From S015-6 sp964479535 (lineage in GTDB: Bacteria; Desulfobacterota; DSWW01): a stretch of DNA of 64,000 nucleotides. The notes beneath the pieces are model-generated. The model searched no databases and was not told the origin of the DNA. It was given only the letters and a program-made list of their open reading frames with translations. Shown here piece after piece: positions 28,160-36,090 of the stretch. The stretch lies in assembly GCA_964479535.1 (NCBI GenBank), contig CAYZMM010000001.1, positions 524,106 to 588,105 of the forward strand. Reading direction: 5' to 3'. The position numbers were made by a program, and so were the translations under genes. The stretch's first letter is position 1. The number at the start of each line of letters is the position of its first letter.

Positions 28160-30511
28160 GTGACCGTCAAGGATCGGAAAAAAGCCGAAGCCCTCCCCCG
28201 TGTTCACTGGTTCTTCGAATCCCCCGGATATCGGGTCTCCGAGGGCATTCTCCACTACCGGACCCCGATCCTTTGTCTGACGGCCCTCCTCCTCGCCGTG
28301 AGCGTTTACCTGCTGTTCCAGCTGCGGGTGGACTTCTCCTTCGAGTCGATCATGCTCACGGACGATGAGGAAGCCGCCTTCTTCGATGAATTCAAGGAGA
28401 GGTTCGAAGAGTCGGGCCGGGACATCATCGTCCTGCTTCAGGGGAAAGCCCTCCTTGAAGCGGAAGGTCTTCCTCTTCTGCGAGAGCTGACCGCCGTACT
28501 CGAAGAACTGGACGGCGTCGAAGAGGTTCTGACGGTCCTGAATGCCCCCATCGTGGAGGGAACGGAGGAAGGCCTGCAGATCGAGTCCCTCCATGACCGC
28601 ATCTCGAAGGGCCGACTGCGAATCGAAGGCCTCAGAGAAGCAGCCCTGCAGAACCCGATTCTGCACCGCACGCTTCTCTCCGACGACGGACAGACCCTGG
28701 CCCTCTTCGTCCGCCTGGCCCTTTACGTTCAAACAGAGAAACAGAAGCGCCCCGTGGTGCGGGCGGTCAAGTCGACGGCTTCTTCGGTGGTCGCGGGCCG
28801 GTTTCCCGTCTATTTCACCGGGTTCCCGGTCATACAGGAGGAGTACACCCAAAAAGGCCTCGGGGAGGCCTGGCGCTTCTTCATGGTCAGCGCGGGCATT
28901 CTGTGCATCTTCCTCTATTTCACCTTTCGAAGCTCCCTGGGCCTGTACGTCCCGCAGCTCACCGTACTCGCCAGCGTTGTCTTCCTTCTCGGGTTGATGT
29001 CGCTCTGTGGGCAGGAGATCGATCTCATCACGAACATCATCCCGAGCCTCCTTCTCGTGTACGGGATCGCCGACTCCATTCACCTGATCCACCGCTATTA
29101 CGAAGAGCTGGGCCACGGCCTCTCGAAGCGGGAAGCATTGCTCGTTGTCATTCGGCGCATGGGCGTCGCCTGTTTCATGACGAGCTTCACCACGGCCGTA
29201 GGCTTCCTCTCCCTTACGACCGCCACCATCCGGATCATCCGGAATTTCGGGCTCTTCGCCGGCATCGGCATCTTCCTCGCCTACGGGGCGACCATCGTCC
29301 TCTTACCGATTCTCCTCTCCCTTCACCCCTCACCCAGAGGGAAATGGGAAAAGGAGACCGCCCACGGCCCTATCGGCAGACTGCTCACCCGGATCGGCCG
29401 AGTGAACGAACGGTTCCCGAGAACGCTGATCTTCTTCGGCTTCCTCCTCTTTGCGGGCTCCGCCCTTCTCTGCACCCGAGTGGAAATGGAGTCCTACATC
29501 CTGGAGGAACTGGCCGAGGACAACCCGATCGTCCAGGCGAACCAGATCCTGGACGGAGAAATGGCCGGCATCTTCCCGTATCAGGTGCAGATTGCCGCCG
29601 CCGAGGAGGGGGGCGCCCTCGAGCCGGATTTCCTGAACCGCGTGGATCGACTCGAGACCTTCCTCTCCTCGCAGCCGTGGATCCGCAAGACCTTCTCGAT
29701 CCTGACCCTGCTCAAGGAAATGCACCAGGCCATGAACGGTGGGGATCCGGCCTTCTATCGCGTTCCGGAGAGCCGCGAGCTCGTAGCCCAGTACCTGCTC
29801 CTGTACAGCATGTCGGGGGACCCGGAGGATCTGGATGCCCTGGTCACCCCGGACGGCAGGTACCTGAGGCTCGTGTGCCAGGGCATCGATATGGGCACCT
29901 CGAACTTCTTCGAGTTGAAGCGCCGCACCGAAAAGAAGGCGGCCACCCTCTTCGAGCCCCCTGCATCCTATCACGTGACCGGCAGGAGCCTGCTCGCGAA
30001 CCGGGCCCTGAACAACATCGTGCGGGACATGCTGGTCAGCTTCCTGTCCGCCTTCGGTATCATCTTCGTCGCCGTGAGCCTGCTCTACCGTTCCTTCAAG
30101 GCAGGTTTGATCACGATGGTTCCGAACATCATCCCCCTGGTCTTCACGCTCGGCTTCATGGGTCTCTTCGGAATCACGCTACGCGTGTCCACCGTCGTGG
30201 CCTTTTCCATCTGTCTCGGCATGGCCGTAGACGATACCATTCATTACCTCACGCGCTTTCGGGAAGAACTGGATCGTACGGGTGATTATGTAGCGTCCAT
30301 GTACCGGACGCTCCAGTCCGCAGGTCGTGCCATCGTCCTGACCACTTCGATGCTCATTTCCGGTTTTCTCGTGTTCCTGACCTCGGACTTCAACGCCACC
30401 CACGATTTCGGTCTCCTGAGCAGCGTCGCCCTCACCGCCTCGCTCCTCGGCTCCATCATCTTCCTGCCGGCGGCGCTGAACACGATCAAGCCGTGGAAGG
30501 TCACGAAATAG
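28160..30511 (+). CDS. RND/MMPL-family exporter
   Basis: 783 residues from a GTG start 10 bp after the RdgC-like gene. There is one TM near residues 33-55, a periplasmic loop, then a TM cluster with the family motif LVYGIADSIHLIHRYYEE. A second half repeats this order and carries CLGMAVDDTIHYLTRFREEL. The paired acidic residues in these helices conduct protons in MMPL/HpnN/sterol-sensing-domain-like transporters. The monomeric two-repeat form with small loops suggests lipid or hydrophobic-compound transport in the inner membrane. The cargo is unknown. Confidence 0.9.
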   Translation: MTVKDRKKAEALPRVHWFFESPGYRVSEGILHYRTPILCLTALLLAVSVYLLFQLRVDFSFESIMLTDDEEAAFFDEFKERFEESGRDIIVLLQGKALLEAEGLPLLRELTAVLEELDGVEEVLTVLNAPIVEGTEEGLQIESLHDRISKGRLRIEGLREAALQNPILHRTLLSDDGQTLALFVRLALYVQTEKQKRPVVRAVKSTASSVVAGRFPVYFTGFPVIQEEYTQKGLGEAWRFFMVSAGILCIFLYFTFRSSLGLYVPQLTVLASVVFLLGLMSLCGQEIDLITNIIPSLLLVYGIADSIHLIHRYYEELGHGLSKREALLVVIRRMGVACFMTSFTTAVGFLSLTTATIRIIRNFGLFAGIGIFLAYGATIVLLPILLSLHPSPRGKWEKETAHGPIGRLLTRIGRVNERFPRTLIFFGFLLFAGSALLCTRVEMESYILEELAEDNPIVQANQILDGEMAGIFPYQVQIAAAEEGGALEPDFLNRVDRLETFLSSQPWIRKTFSILTLLKEMHQAMNGGDPAFYRVPESRELVAQYLLLYSMSGDPEDLDALVTPDGRYLRLVCQGIDMGTSNFFELKRRTEKKAATLFEPPASYHVTGRSLLANRALNNIVRDMLVSFLSAFGIIFVAVSLLYRSFKAGLITMVPNIIPLVFTLGFMGLFGITLRVSTVVAFSICLGMAVDDTIHYLTRFREELDRTGDYVASMYRTLQSAGRAIVLTTSMLISGFLVFLTSDFNATHDFGLLSSVALTASLLGSIIFLPAALNTIKPWKVTK

Positions 30512-30551
30512 GGGACGTCGTCGCAGGGGAAAGGGATCGAGCCCTGAGGGG

Positions 30552-31397
30552 TTATTCGCCCCGGTACGCAGGGGCTCGTTTCTCCTTTCGGGCTCTCAAG
30601 GCCTCGCCGAAGTCGTAGGTCAGGACCCCCTGGTTCAACCCCTCGTTCTCCGCATCGAGGGCCTGGGCAACGGCTTCCATGTAGGGCTTGTGGAAGGCCC
30701 TCTTGGCAAGCTTGACGGCCAGGCCCGGCCCTTCCGGCGGGATGAGCTTCCGCGCCATTTCCCTCGCATGCGGCAGCAGCCGGTCGTGGGGGAGCACGTC
30801 GTTCACCCAACCCCATTCCAGGGCCTGCTGCGCTTGAATCCGCTTACGGAAGTAGACGATCTCCTTCGCCTTCTGAAAACCCATCATGCGGGGCAGGAAA
30901 TAGGTGAGCGCGAATTCCGGAACGATCCCCAGCCCCACAAAAGGCAGCTCGATCCAGGCGTGCTCCGACATGTAGATCAGATCCGCACCGGCGAGAGGCA
31001 TGGTGAAGCCCGCACCGATCGCCAGCCCGTTGATGGCCGCGATCACCGGCTTGTCGAAGGAGAAGAGCTTCAAACAGATCTTCTTCTGGGCGATGTCGGT
31101 CAGGTCGATCTCGTCCCGGATCTCGTCCGGGATCTGCTCCACCATCTTCATGTTGAAGTATCCGCCGCTGCTGAAGGCCTCCTTGGCAGGGTCCCGGGTC
31201 TCCGGGTCTTTGGCGCCGGTGAGGATCATGGCCGTAGCCGTCTCGTCTTTCTCCATCTCCTCGACCGCGTAGAAGAGCTCCAGAAAGGTGATGAAACTCA
31301 ACGCGTTCTTTCTCTCCGGCGTGTTGAGCGTTACCGTTACGATTCCGGTCCCCTCGTCCTTTTCATACAGAATGTCCTTGAAGTCCCCCACCTTCAT
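30552..31397 (-). CDS. Enoyl-CoA hydratase/isomerase family protein
   Basis: 281 residues from the ATG at 31397, which has a strong AGGAGG site and a strong promoter; the frame extends upstream but without homology. Crotonase-fold motifs: FSSGGYFN (first oxyanion region), AAINGLAIGAGFTM (second oxyanion region), and LPFVGLGIVPEFALTYFLPRMMG. In the last motif the first catalytic Glu of hydratases (LPEV) is replaced by Phe while the second acidic position (PEF) remains. This is more typical of CoA isomerases or other crotonase reactions than of classic hydratases. Confidence 0.9.
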   Translation of the reverse strand: MKVGDFKDILYEKDEGTGIVTVTLNTPERKNALSFITFLELFYAVEEMEKDETATAMILTGAKDPETRDPAKEAFSSGGYFNMKMVEQIPDEIRDEIDLTDIAQKKICLKLFSFDKPVIAAINGLAIGAGFTMPLAGADLIYMSEHAWIELPFVGLGIVPEFALTYFLPRMMGFQKAKEIVYFRKRIQAQQALEWGWVNDVLPHDRLLPHAREMARKLIPPEGPGLAVKLAKRAFHKPYMEAVAQALDAENEGLNQGVLTYDFGEALRARKEKRAPAYRGE

Positions 31398-31459
31398 CGG
31401 AATCCCTCCTTTCCACCTGCAGGAAGACCCTCTCCGGCCGCATGCGTCGTTCGGGGCGG

Positions 31460-31489
31460 AGTATAGGGACGGACGGATTTGCGTGTCAA
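31460..31489 (-). promoter_or_regulatory. Strong sigma-70 promoter for the crotonase-family gene
   Basis: On the minus strand a perfect TTGACA (31489-31484) is followed by an 18-nt spacer and TATACT (31465-31460, 5 of 6). The predicted start is about 56 nt upstream of the ATG at 31397. Confidence 0.7.
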
Positions 31490-31508
31490 GCGCGTGAAAG
31501 AGACGGGG

Positions 31509-31537
31509 CTTACAAAGAGGGCGGTTTTCGGTAAGAT
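31509..31537 (+). promoter_or_regulatory. Candidate promoter for the CoA-ligase gene
   Basis: CTTACA (31509-31514), a 17-nt spacer and TAAGAT (31532-31537), each 4 of 6, lie about 50 nt before the GTG start at 31587 and just beyond the divergent promoter at 31460-31489. Confidence 0.4.
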
Positions 31538-31586
31538 GGGGGCCTTCCATATTTACGAAAAGAACGTTTGGAGGAGGAAAGCAGCG

Positions 31587-33077
31587 GTGAACCGTCGCAT
31601 CGAGGCCATGGAGAGCTTTTTCAGCCCCCGCTCGGTCGCCTTTGTGGGCGCTTCGAACAACAAGCAGAAGTGGGGAGGAATCGTCTTCCGCAATCTTCGG
31701 GCGGGAGGGTACGAGGGGCCTATCTACCCGGTCAACCCGAAGGAAACCGAGGTTCAGCGGCACAAGGCCTACCCGACCGTGTCCGCCATCCCGGGAGAGG
31801 TGGATCTGGCCATCTTCACGATACCGGCGAAGCGGATGGTGGAATCCATCTCGGACTGCGTGAAGAAGGGCGTCAAGGCGGGCCTCGTCATCTCTGCAGG
31901 CTTCGCGGAACTGGGAGACGAAGGGCGCTCCCTCCAGGCGGAGATGGTACGGAAGGCGAGGGATGGAGGGATGGTCCTGATCGGCCCGAACGGACAGGGA
32001 ATTGCAGTTCCCCGGGCGAAGCTCTATCCCTGGATGCCCGCCTTCCAGCCGGATGCGGGCTGCATCGGGATCGCCTCGCAGAGCGGCAGCATCGCCACGA
32101 TGCTCTCCCAGAGGCTGGCCGAGTTCGGCTTCGGCTGCTCCAAGGTGGTCTCCGCCGGCAACTGCTCCGATGTCGGCTGGCCCGACTACCTGGACTATTT
32201 CCGGGAGGACCCGGACACCCGGGTGATCCTCCTGCACATCGAGGGGCTCGAGGACGGACAGACCTTCTTCCGCGCGGCCAAACGGGCGTCGCTGGCCAAG
32301 CCGGTCGTGATCGTCAAGGCGGGAAGGACCCGGGTCGGGATGTCGGCGGCGGCAACCCACACGGGCGCCCTGGCCGGGTCCGACCGCGTCTTCTCCGCCG
32401 CGTGCCGGCAGGCCGGAATCATTCGATTGGAAAAGATGGAAGAGGCGGTCATCATGGCCGCCGCCTTCGTCTCCACCCCTCTGCCCGCGGGCCGCAGGGT
32501 CGCCATCGTGACCGGCGGCGGGGGCTTCGGCGTCATCGCCGCAGACGCGGCCGAACAGGAGGGACTCGACGTGGTCCGCTTGTCCGAGGAGACGATCCGG
32601 AAGCTCCGTGCACGACTGCCCTCCTGGTGGGCGCCGAACAACCCGGTCGACCTCGTGGCGGGGCTCGGCTACGCCGATGCCGTGGATTTGATTCCGATCC
32701 TGATGCAGAGCGGCGAGGTGGACGGCGTCCTGTCCCTTGGCATGGGCTGGATCTACTCGATGCTCGATCCCGTCAATGCCGAACGGGACGTGCGAAAGTC
32801 GGACAACAAGATCATCCAGATGCTCGTCTCAAGGGACGTGGAGCATGGAAGGCGGATGGCGGAGTACTGCCGGCAATGGGACAAACCGCTGCTCATCACC
32901 TCCAATGTGGCCCGACTGGCGGTGAGAAGAGGCTATTCCGGCCTCCTGGAGATCATCGGCAAGCAGTTCGTGGTGTACCCGACCATCGAAGAGGCGGTCA
33001 GGGCCTATGCCGCCATGGCGGACCGGCAGGAGTTCCTCGCCAAGAACGACGTGAGGGGCCGCGCCGCCGAAGCGTGA
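31587..33077 (+). CDS. NDP-forming acyl-CoA synthetase, alpha-type (no ATP-grasp domain)
   Basis: 496 residues from a GTG at 31587 preceded by GGAGGAGGAAA. The CoA-binding Rossmann domain begins SFFSPRSVAFVGASNNKQKWGG. The succinyl-CoA-ligase-like domains include SAGFAELGDEG, IGPNGQGIAVP, SQSGSIATM and the phospho-His loop AATHTGALAGSDRVF. These enzymes convert acyl-CoA plus ADP (or GDP) and phosphate into acid and ATP. The ATP-grasp beta domain of the roughly 700-residue fused forms is absent and no separate beta subunit lies in the window. It may work with an unlinked beta subunit. Confidence 0.88.
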   Translation: MNRRIEAMESFFSPRSVAFVGASNNKQKWGGIVFRNLRAGGYEGPIYPVNPKETEVQRHKAYPTVSAIPGEVDLAIFTIPAKRMVESISDCVKKGVKAGLVISAGFAELGDEGRSLQAEMVRKARDGGMVLIGPNGQGIAVPRAKLYPWMPAFQPDAGCIGIASQSGSIATMLSQRLAEFGFGCSKVVSAGNCSDVGWPDYLDYFREDPDTRVILLHIEGLEDGQTFFRAAKRASLAKPVVIVKAGRTRVGMSAAATHTGALAGSDRVFSAACRQAGIIRLEKMEEAVIMAAAFVSTPLPAGRRVAIVTGGGGFGVIAADAAEQEGLDVVRLSEETIRKLRARLPSWWAPNNPVDLVAGLGYADAVDLIPILMQSGEVDGVLSLGMGWIYSMLDPVNAERDVRKSDNKIIQMLVSRDVEHGRRMAEYCRQWDKPLLITSNVARLAVRRGYSGLLEIIGKQFVVYPTIEEAVRAYAAMADRQEFLAKNDVRGRAAEA

Positions 33078-33108
33078 CCCCGCGCCATGACGGCGACGGG
33101 GAGCAGAT

Positions 33109-34008
33109 TCACTCCACGGTCAGGGCGCATTCCCCCTGGGCGGAATGCTCGAGGATCGGCACATACCTGTCTTCGTAGAGCTCCTGGCTGCAGTGGCTAC
33201 GGTACCGGCTCTCTTCCCTCTCTTCGGTCCCCCCGAGCAGTAGGGTCGTATCGGCGGAACGGAGTCGCCCGGGGTCCAGGGCAACGATCACCAGATCGTC
33301 CGTCGCTGCCTGCTTACGGTCGATCGCCTCGACCATCCGGTCCGGCAGATCCTCGACCGGATGCCCACAGGCGAAGTCCACGAGCGACTCGTGCCGTTCC
33401 ACCCGATCCTCCGAGCTCAGATCGACCACGCCGTCCGTGGCCAGGATGAACACCGTCTCCGGTGGGATGCCGATCTCTTCCACCTGATAGAACCGCTTCG
33501 ATTTCCCGACCATCAGGAAATTGCTCGGCGTCATGTTCCTCGAGGAGCGGTTCACTCGGTCCACCTCATAAAGCCGGCTGTCTCCCGTGTGAAAGAGAAC
33601 CCCCTTGACGCCGGCCCCGGTTCTCCCGACGAGCACGCCTGTAAACGTGCAGCTTTCGGTGTACGGGATCTTATGCAGAGTCGCTTCCGAAGCCTCGATC
33701 ACATCGCGGGAGAAGGTTTCGAAGGCCTCCAGGCCCCATTCCGCGTCCGGCTCCGGGCAGGGCAGTCGCCCCACTTCCTGAACCAGTTTTCGCAGGAAAC
33801 GCCTGGACGCAGTGGGAAACCGGTTCGAGCTGTCGGAAACCGCGAAGAACCCCCTGCGAAAGTCCATGAGGACGCAGTCGCCCATCCCGGACCGATCCCT
33901 CGAGCTGATCGTTCCGGGGCGGATCCGCGCCCCGGCGATCCCGGCCCAGCGGATGGACCGGCTTCGCGGGTTGAAGAGAACCCCCGGTTCGTTTGTATTC
34001 CGACCCAT
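33109..34008 (-). CDS. PP2C-like protein phosphatase family protein
   Basis: 299 residues. The order of motifs follows PP2C/SpoIIE-like phosphatases: RSGMGDCVLMDFRRGFFAVSD near the N-terminus, a central FHTGDSRLYEVDR, ILATDGVVDLSSED, and ATDDLVIVAL near the C-terminus, with metal-binding Asp candidates in the last three. The first motif, normally DGxGG, reads DSSN, so one metal site may be altered. Likely removes phosphate from Ser/Thr; the partner kinase is not in the window. It is convergent with the CoA-ligase gene. Confidence 0.7.
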   Translation of the reverse strand: MGRNTNEPGVLFNPRSRSIRWAGIAGARIRPGTISSRDRSGMGDCVLMDFRRGFFAVSDSSNRFPTASRRFLRKLVQEVGRLPCPEPDAEWGLEAFETFSRDVIEASEATLHKIPYTESCTFTGVLVGRTGAGVKGVLFHTGDSRLYEVDRVNRSSRNMTPSNFLMVGKSKRFYQVEEIGIPPETVFILATDGVVDLSSEDRVERHESLVDFACGHPVEDLPDRMVEAIDRKQAATDDLVIVALDPGRLRSADTTLLLGGTEEREESRYRSHCSQELYEDRYVPILEHSAQGECALTVE

Positions 34009-34140
34009 TCTACTTGCCCTTGTAGGCGGGCTTTCTCTTGTTCACGCGTCCCTCTCCATCCGTCTCGTTTCCGGAAAAACCTAATAGGTAGCACACGGTC
34101 TGCGCCCAGTCAAAAAATCGCCGCACGAGCGTCTACCGAA

Positions 34141-34169
34141 TGGACTTTGCCGGGCCGGGCCGATACAAT
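34141..34169 (+). promoter_or_regulatory. Candidate promoter for the 3-hydroxyacyl-CoA dehydrogenase gene
   Basis: TGGACT (34141-34146), a 17-nt spacer, then TACAAT (34164-34169), a 5-of-6 -10 box. It lies about 70 nt upstream of the ATG at 34246 in an otherwise empty gap. Confidence 0.5.
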
Positions 34170-34245
34170 AAGCGGGCTTCGCGACAGCAGCCAAACGACC
34201 GTGCCGGACACGGTACAGAACCATCCAGCTGATGGAGGAGGGGTT

Positions 34246-35130
34246 ATGAAGATCGAGAGAGTCTTCGTCGTAGGCTCCGGATTGATGGGAAGCGGCATCA
34301 CCCAGGTGAGCGCCCAGGCCGGTTGCAAGGTCATCATGCACGACGTGAAGCAGGAATTCTGCGACAAGGGACTGTCCGCCATCAAGGCCTCGCTGGGCAA
34401 GTTCCTTCAGAAGGAGAAGATCTCCCAGGACCATCACGATGCGGCCTTGTCGAACATCACCACCACCACCCGTCTCGAGGACGCGACGGATGCACAGCTC
34501 GTCGTGGAGGCCGTGTTCGAGAAGATCGAGGTGAAGAAGGAGGTCTTCGGAACCCTGGACAAGGTCTGTCCGCCCGAAACGATCCTCGCCACCAACACGT
34601 CCGCCATTCCCATCTCGAACATTGCAGCGGCGACCAAGAGGGTCGACAAGGTGGTGGGAACGCATTTCTTCAGCCCCGTCCCCCTCATGAAGCTCTGCGA
34701 GATCATCACCGGGGTGCAGACGAGCCAGGACACGATTGGCACGGCAAAGGCGTGGGCCGAATCGGTGGGCAAGACGACGGTCATCGTCAAGAAGGACCAC
34801 GCCGGGTTCATCGCCAACAGGCTCGCCCTCCCCATGGTTCTCGAGGCGATTCGGATGCTCGAGGCGGGCGTTGCCGATCCGGAAGATATCGACAATGCCA
34901 TGCGGTTCGGCTACAACCACCCGATGGGGCCGCTCGAGCTGGCGGATTTCACAGGTGTCGAGATCCTGCAGAACGCATCCATGGCCATCTACAGCGATAC
35001 AAAGGACCCGAAGTTCTTCCCCCCTCCCCTCATGCAGAGAATGGTGGAGTCCGGCCTGTGCGGCAAGAAGACAGGCAAGGGTTTCTACGACTACTCCTCG
35101 GGAAAGAAGGAAAACTACTGGAAGAGCTAG
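34246..35130 (+). CDS. hbd: 3-hydroxyacyl-CoA (3-hydroxybutyryl-CoA) dehydrogenase
   Basis: 294 residues from the ATG at 34246, with GGAGGAGGGG just upstream; the frame is open for another 885 nt upstream, but that part is a shadow of the phosphatase gene. The NAD-binding fold begins VFVVGSGLMGSGI. The active site includes TNTSAIPIS, GTHFFSPVPLMKL with the catalytic His, and the C-terminal dimer domain has GYNHPMGPLELADFTG. It oxidises 3-hydroxyacyl-CoA to 3-oxoacyl-CoA, or the reverse, in beta-oxidation or butyrate-type metabolism. The crotonase-family and acyl-CoA dehydrogenase genes nearby could supply other steps. Confidence 0.95.
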   Translation: MKIERVFVVGSGLMGSGITQVSAQAGCKVIMHDVKQEFCDKGLSAIKASLGKFLQKEKISQDHHDAALSNITTTTRLEDATDAQLVVEAVFEKIEVKKEVFGTLDKVCPPETILATNTSAIPISNIAAATKRVDKVVGTHFFSPVPLMKLCEIITGVQTSQDTIGTAKAWAESVGKTTVIVKKDHAGFIANRLALPMVLEAIRMLEAGVADPEDIDNAMRFGYNHPMGPLELADFTGVEILQNASMAIYSDTKDPKFFPPPLMQRMVESGLCGKKTGKGFYDYSSGKKENYWKS

Positions 35131-35172
35131 TTTGAATCGCGCGTCTGTCGCTTTCCGACGGGGTTGAGCGTC

Positions 35173-36090
35173 ATGATGATGAGATCGATCCTGTACCTGG
35201 CCATCGCGGCAGCCCCCGTTTTGGCCGGATGTGCTCCTCCGCTGCACATCGACAGAATCGAGCCGGCTTCCTGCAACATCGGAGACGTGGTCGCCCTTCA
35301 AGGGGTCGGCTTCGGGGATGTGCAGGGGGCATCGACGATCCGCTTCCAGCCCGGCGAGACTGCGGAGGTTCTTTCCTGGAGTTCTTCGGAGGTCCTCGTC
35401 GTCGTTCCGCAGGGAACCGTCTTCGGATCCGCCAGGGTAACCGCAAACATACTGGAAGACGAACTGCCTCGAATCGACACGGCCCGCCTCCAGGTCGAGG
35501 CGGATCCGATCCTCTACCGTATCCTTGCCTTCGGCAACTCCATCACCTCCGGTGTTTCCACCGCTCACGGCGGTTACACCCATTACCTGGAGGAGTATCT
35601 GGACGCAGAGGTCGGCTCGACCGTGGTGATCAATGCCGGCGAGGGAGGGGAGATCACGGCGGAGGGCCTGTCGCGCTTCGAATCAACCCTCACGAAGTGG
35701 AACGACGTGGAATTCGTCCTCATCCTGGAGGGCTCAAACGATGTGACGGACGACTCCGGAGCGGGGCCCCTGGAATCGATCGTCGGCAATCTCCGGTCCA
35801 TGATTCAGATTGCGAGAGACATCCATTACAAAGAAGTGGTGATCGGCACCCTTCTCCCTCGACTGCATTACACCGACGACCAGATGACTCCGACCACCCT
35901 CGACCTCGTCGATGCGATACGGGATCTTGCCGTAGAAGAAGATGTTCCTCTGGCGGACCACTACCTCTATTTCACCGAGCTGCCGGGATGGGAGGCCCTC
36001 TTCCACGACACGCTCCACCCGAACGACCAGGGCGATGAAGCCCTGGCGGATTCCTGGGTGGACGGGGCGCTCACCGATCTGCTCCCCTAG
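35173..36090 (+). CDS. Lipoprotein with IPT/TIG domain and SGNH hydrolase domain
   Basis: About 305 residues from the first of three consecutive ATG codons at 35173; a TTG at 35164 is also possible. A lipoprotein signal with lipobox LAGC indicates membrane anchoring. An IPT/TIG Ig-like domain follows (IDRIEPASCNIGDVVALQG). The SGNH domain has block I FGNSIT with the nucleophile Ser, an INAGEGGE block II, LEGSNDV block III and DTLHPNDQG block V with the Asp-His pair. Likely an extracytoplasmic esterase, for example a polysaccharide deacetylase. Its stop codon overlaps that of the convergent glycosidase gene. Confidence 0.85.
   Translation: MMMRSILYLAIAAAPVLAGCAPPLHIDRIEPASCNIGDVVALQGVGFGDVQGASTIRFQPGETAEVLSWSSSEVLVVVPQGTVFGSARVTANILEDELPRIDTARLQVEADPILYRILAFGNSITSGVSTAHGGYTHYLEEYLDAEVGSTVVINAGEGGEITAEGLSRFESTLTKWNDVEFVLILEGSNDVTDDSGAGPLESIVGNLRSMIQIARDIHYKEVVIGTLLPRLHYTDDQMTPTTLDLVDAIRDLAVEEDVPLADHYLYFTELPGWEALFHDTLHPNDQGDEALADSWVDGALTDLLP

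Noticed and set aside
30552..32360. A 602-residue protein extending upstream of the crotonase-family gene
   Set aside because: The extension overlaps the CoA-ligase gene and has no homology; AGGAGG and a strong promoter support the start at 31397.
33361..34245. N-terminal extension of the 3-hydroxyacyl-CoA dehydrogenase
   Set aside because: It overlaps the phosphatase gene on the other strand; the ATG at 34246 has a strong ribosome site and begins the NAD-binding fold.
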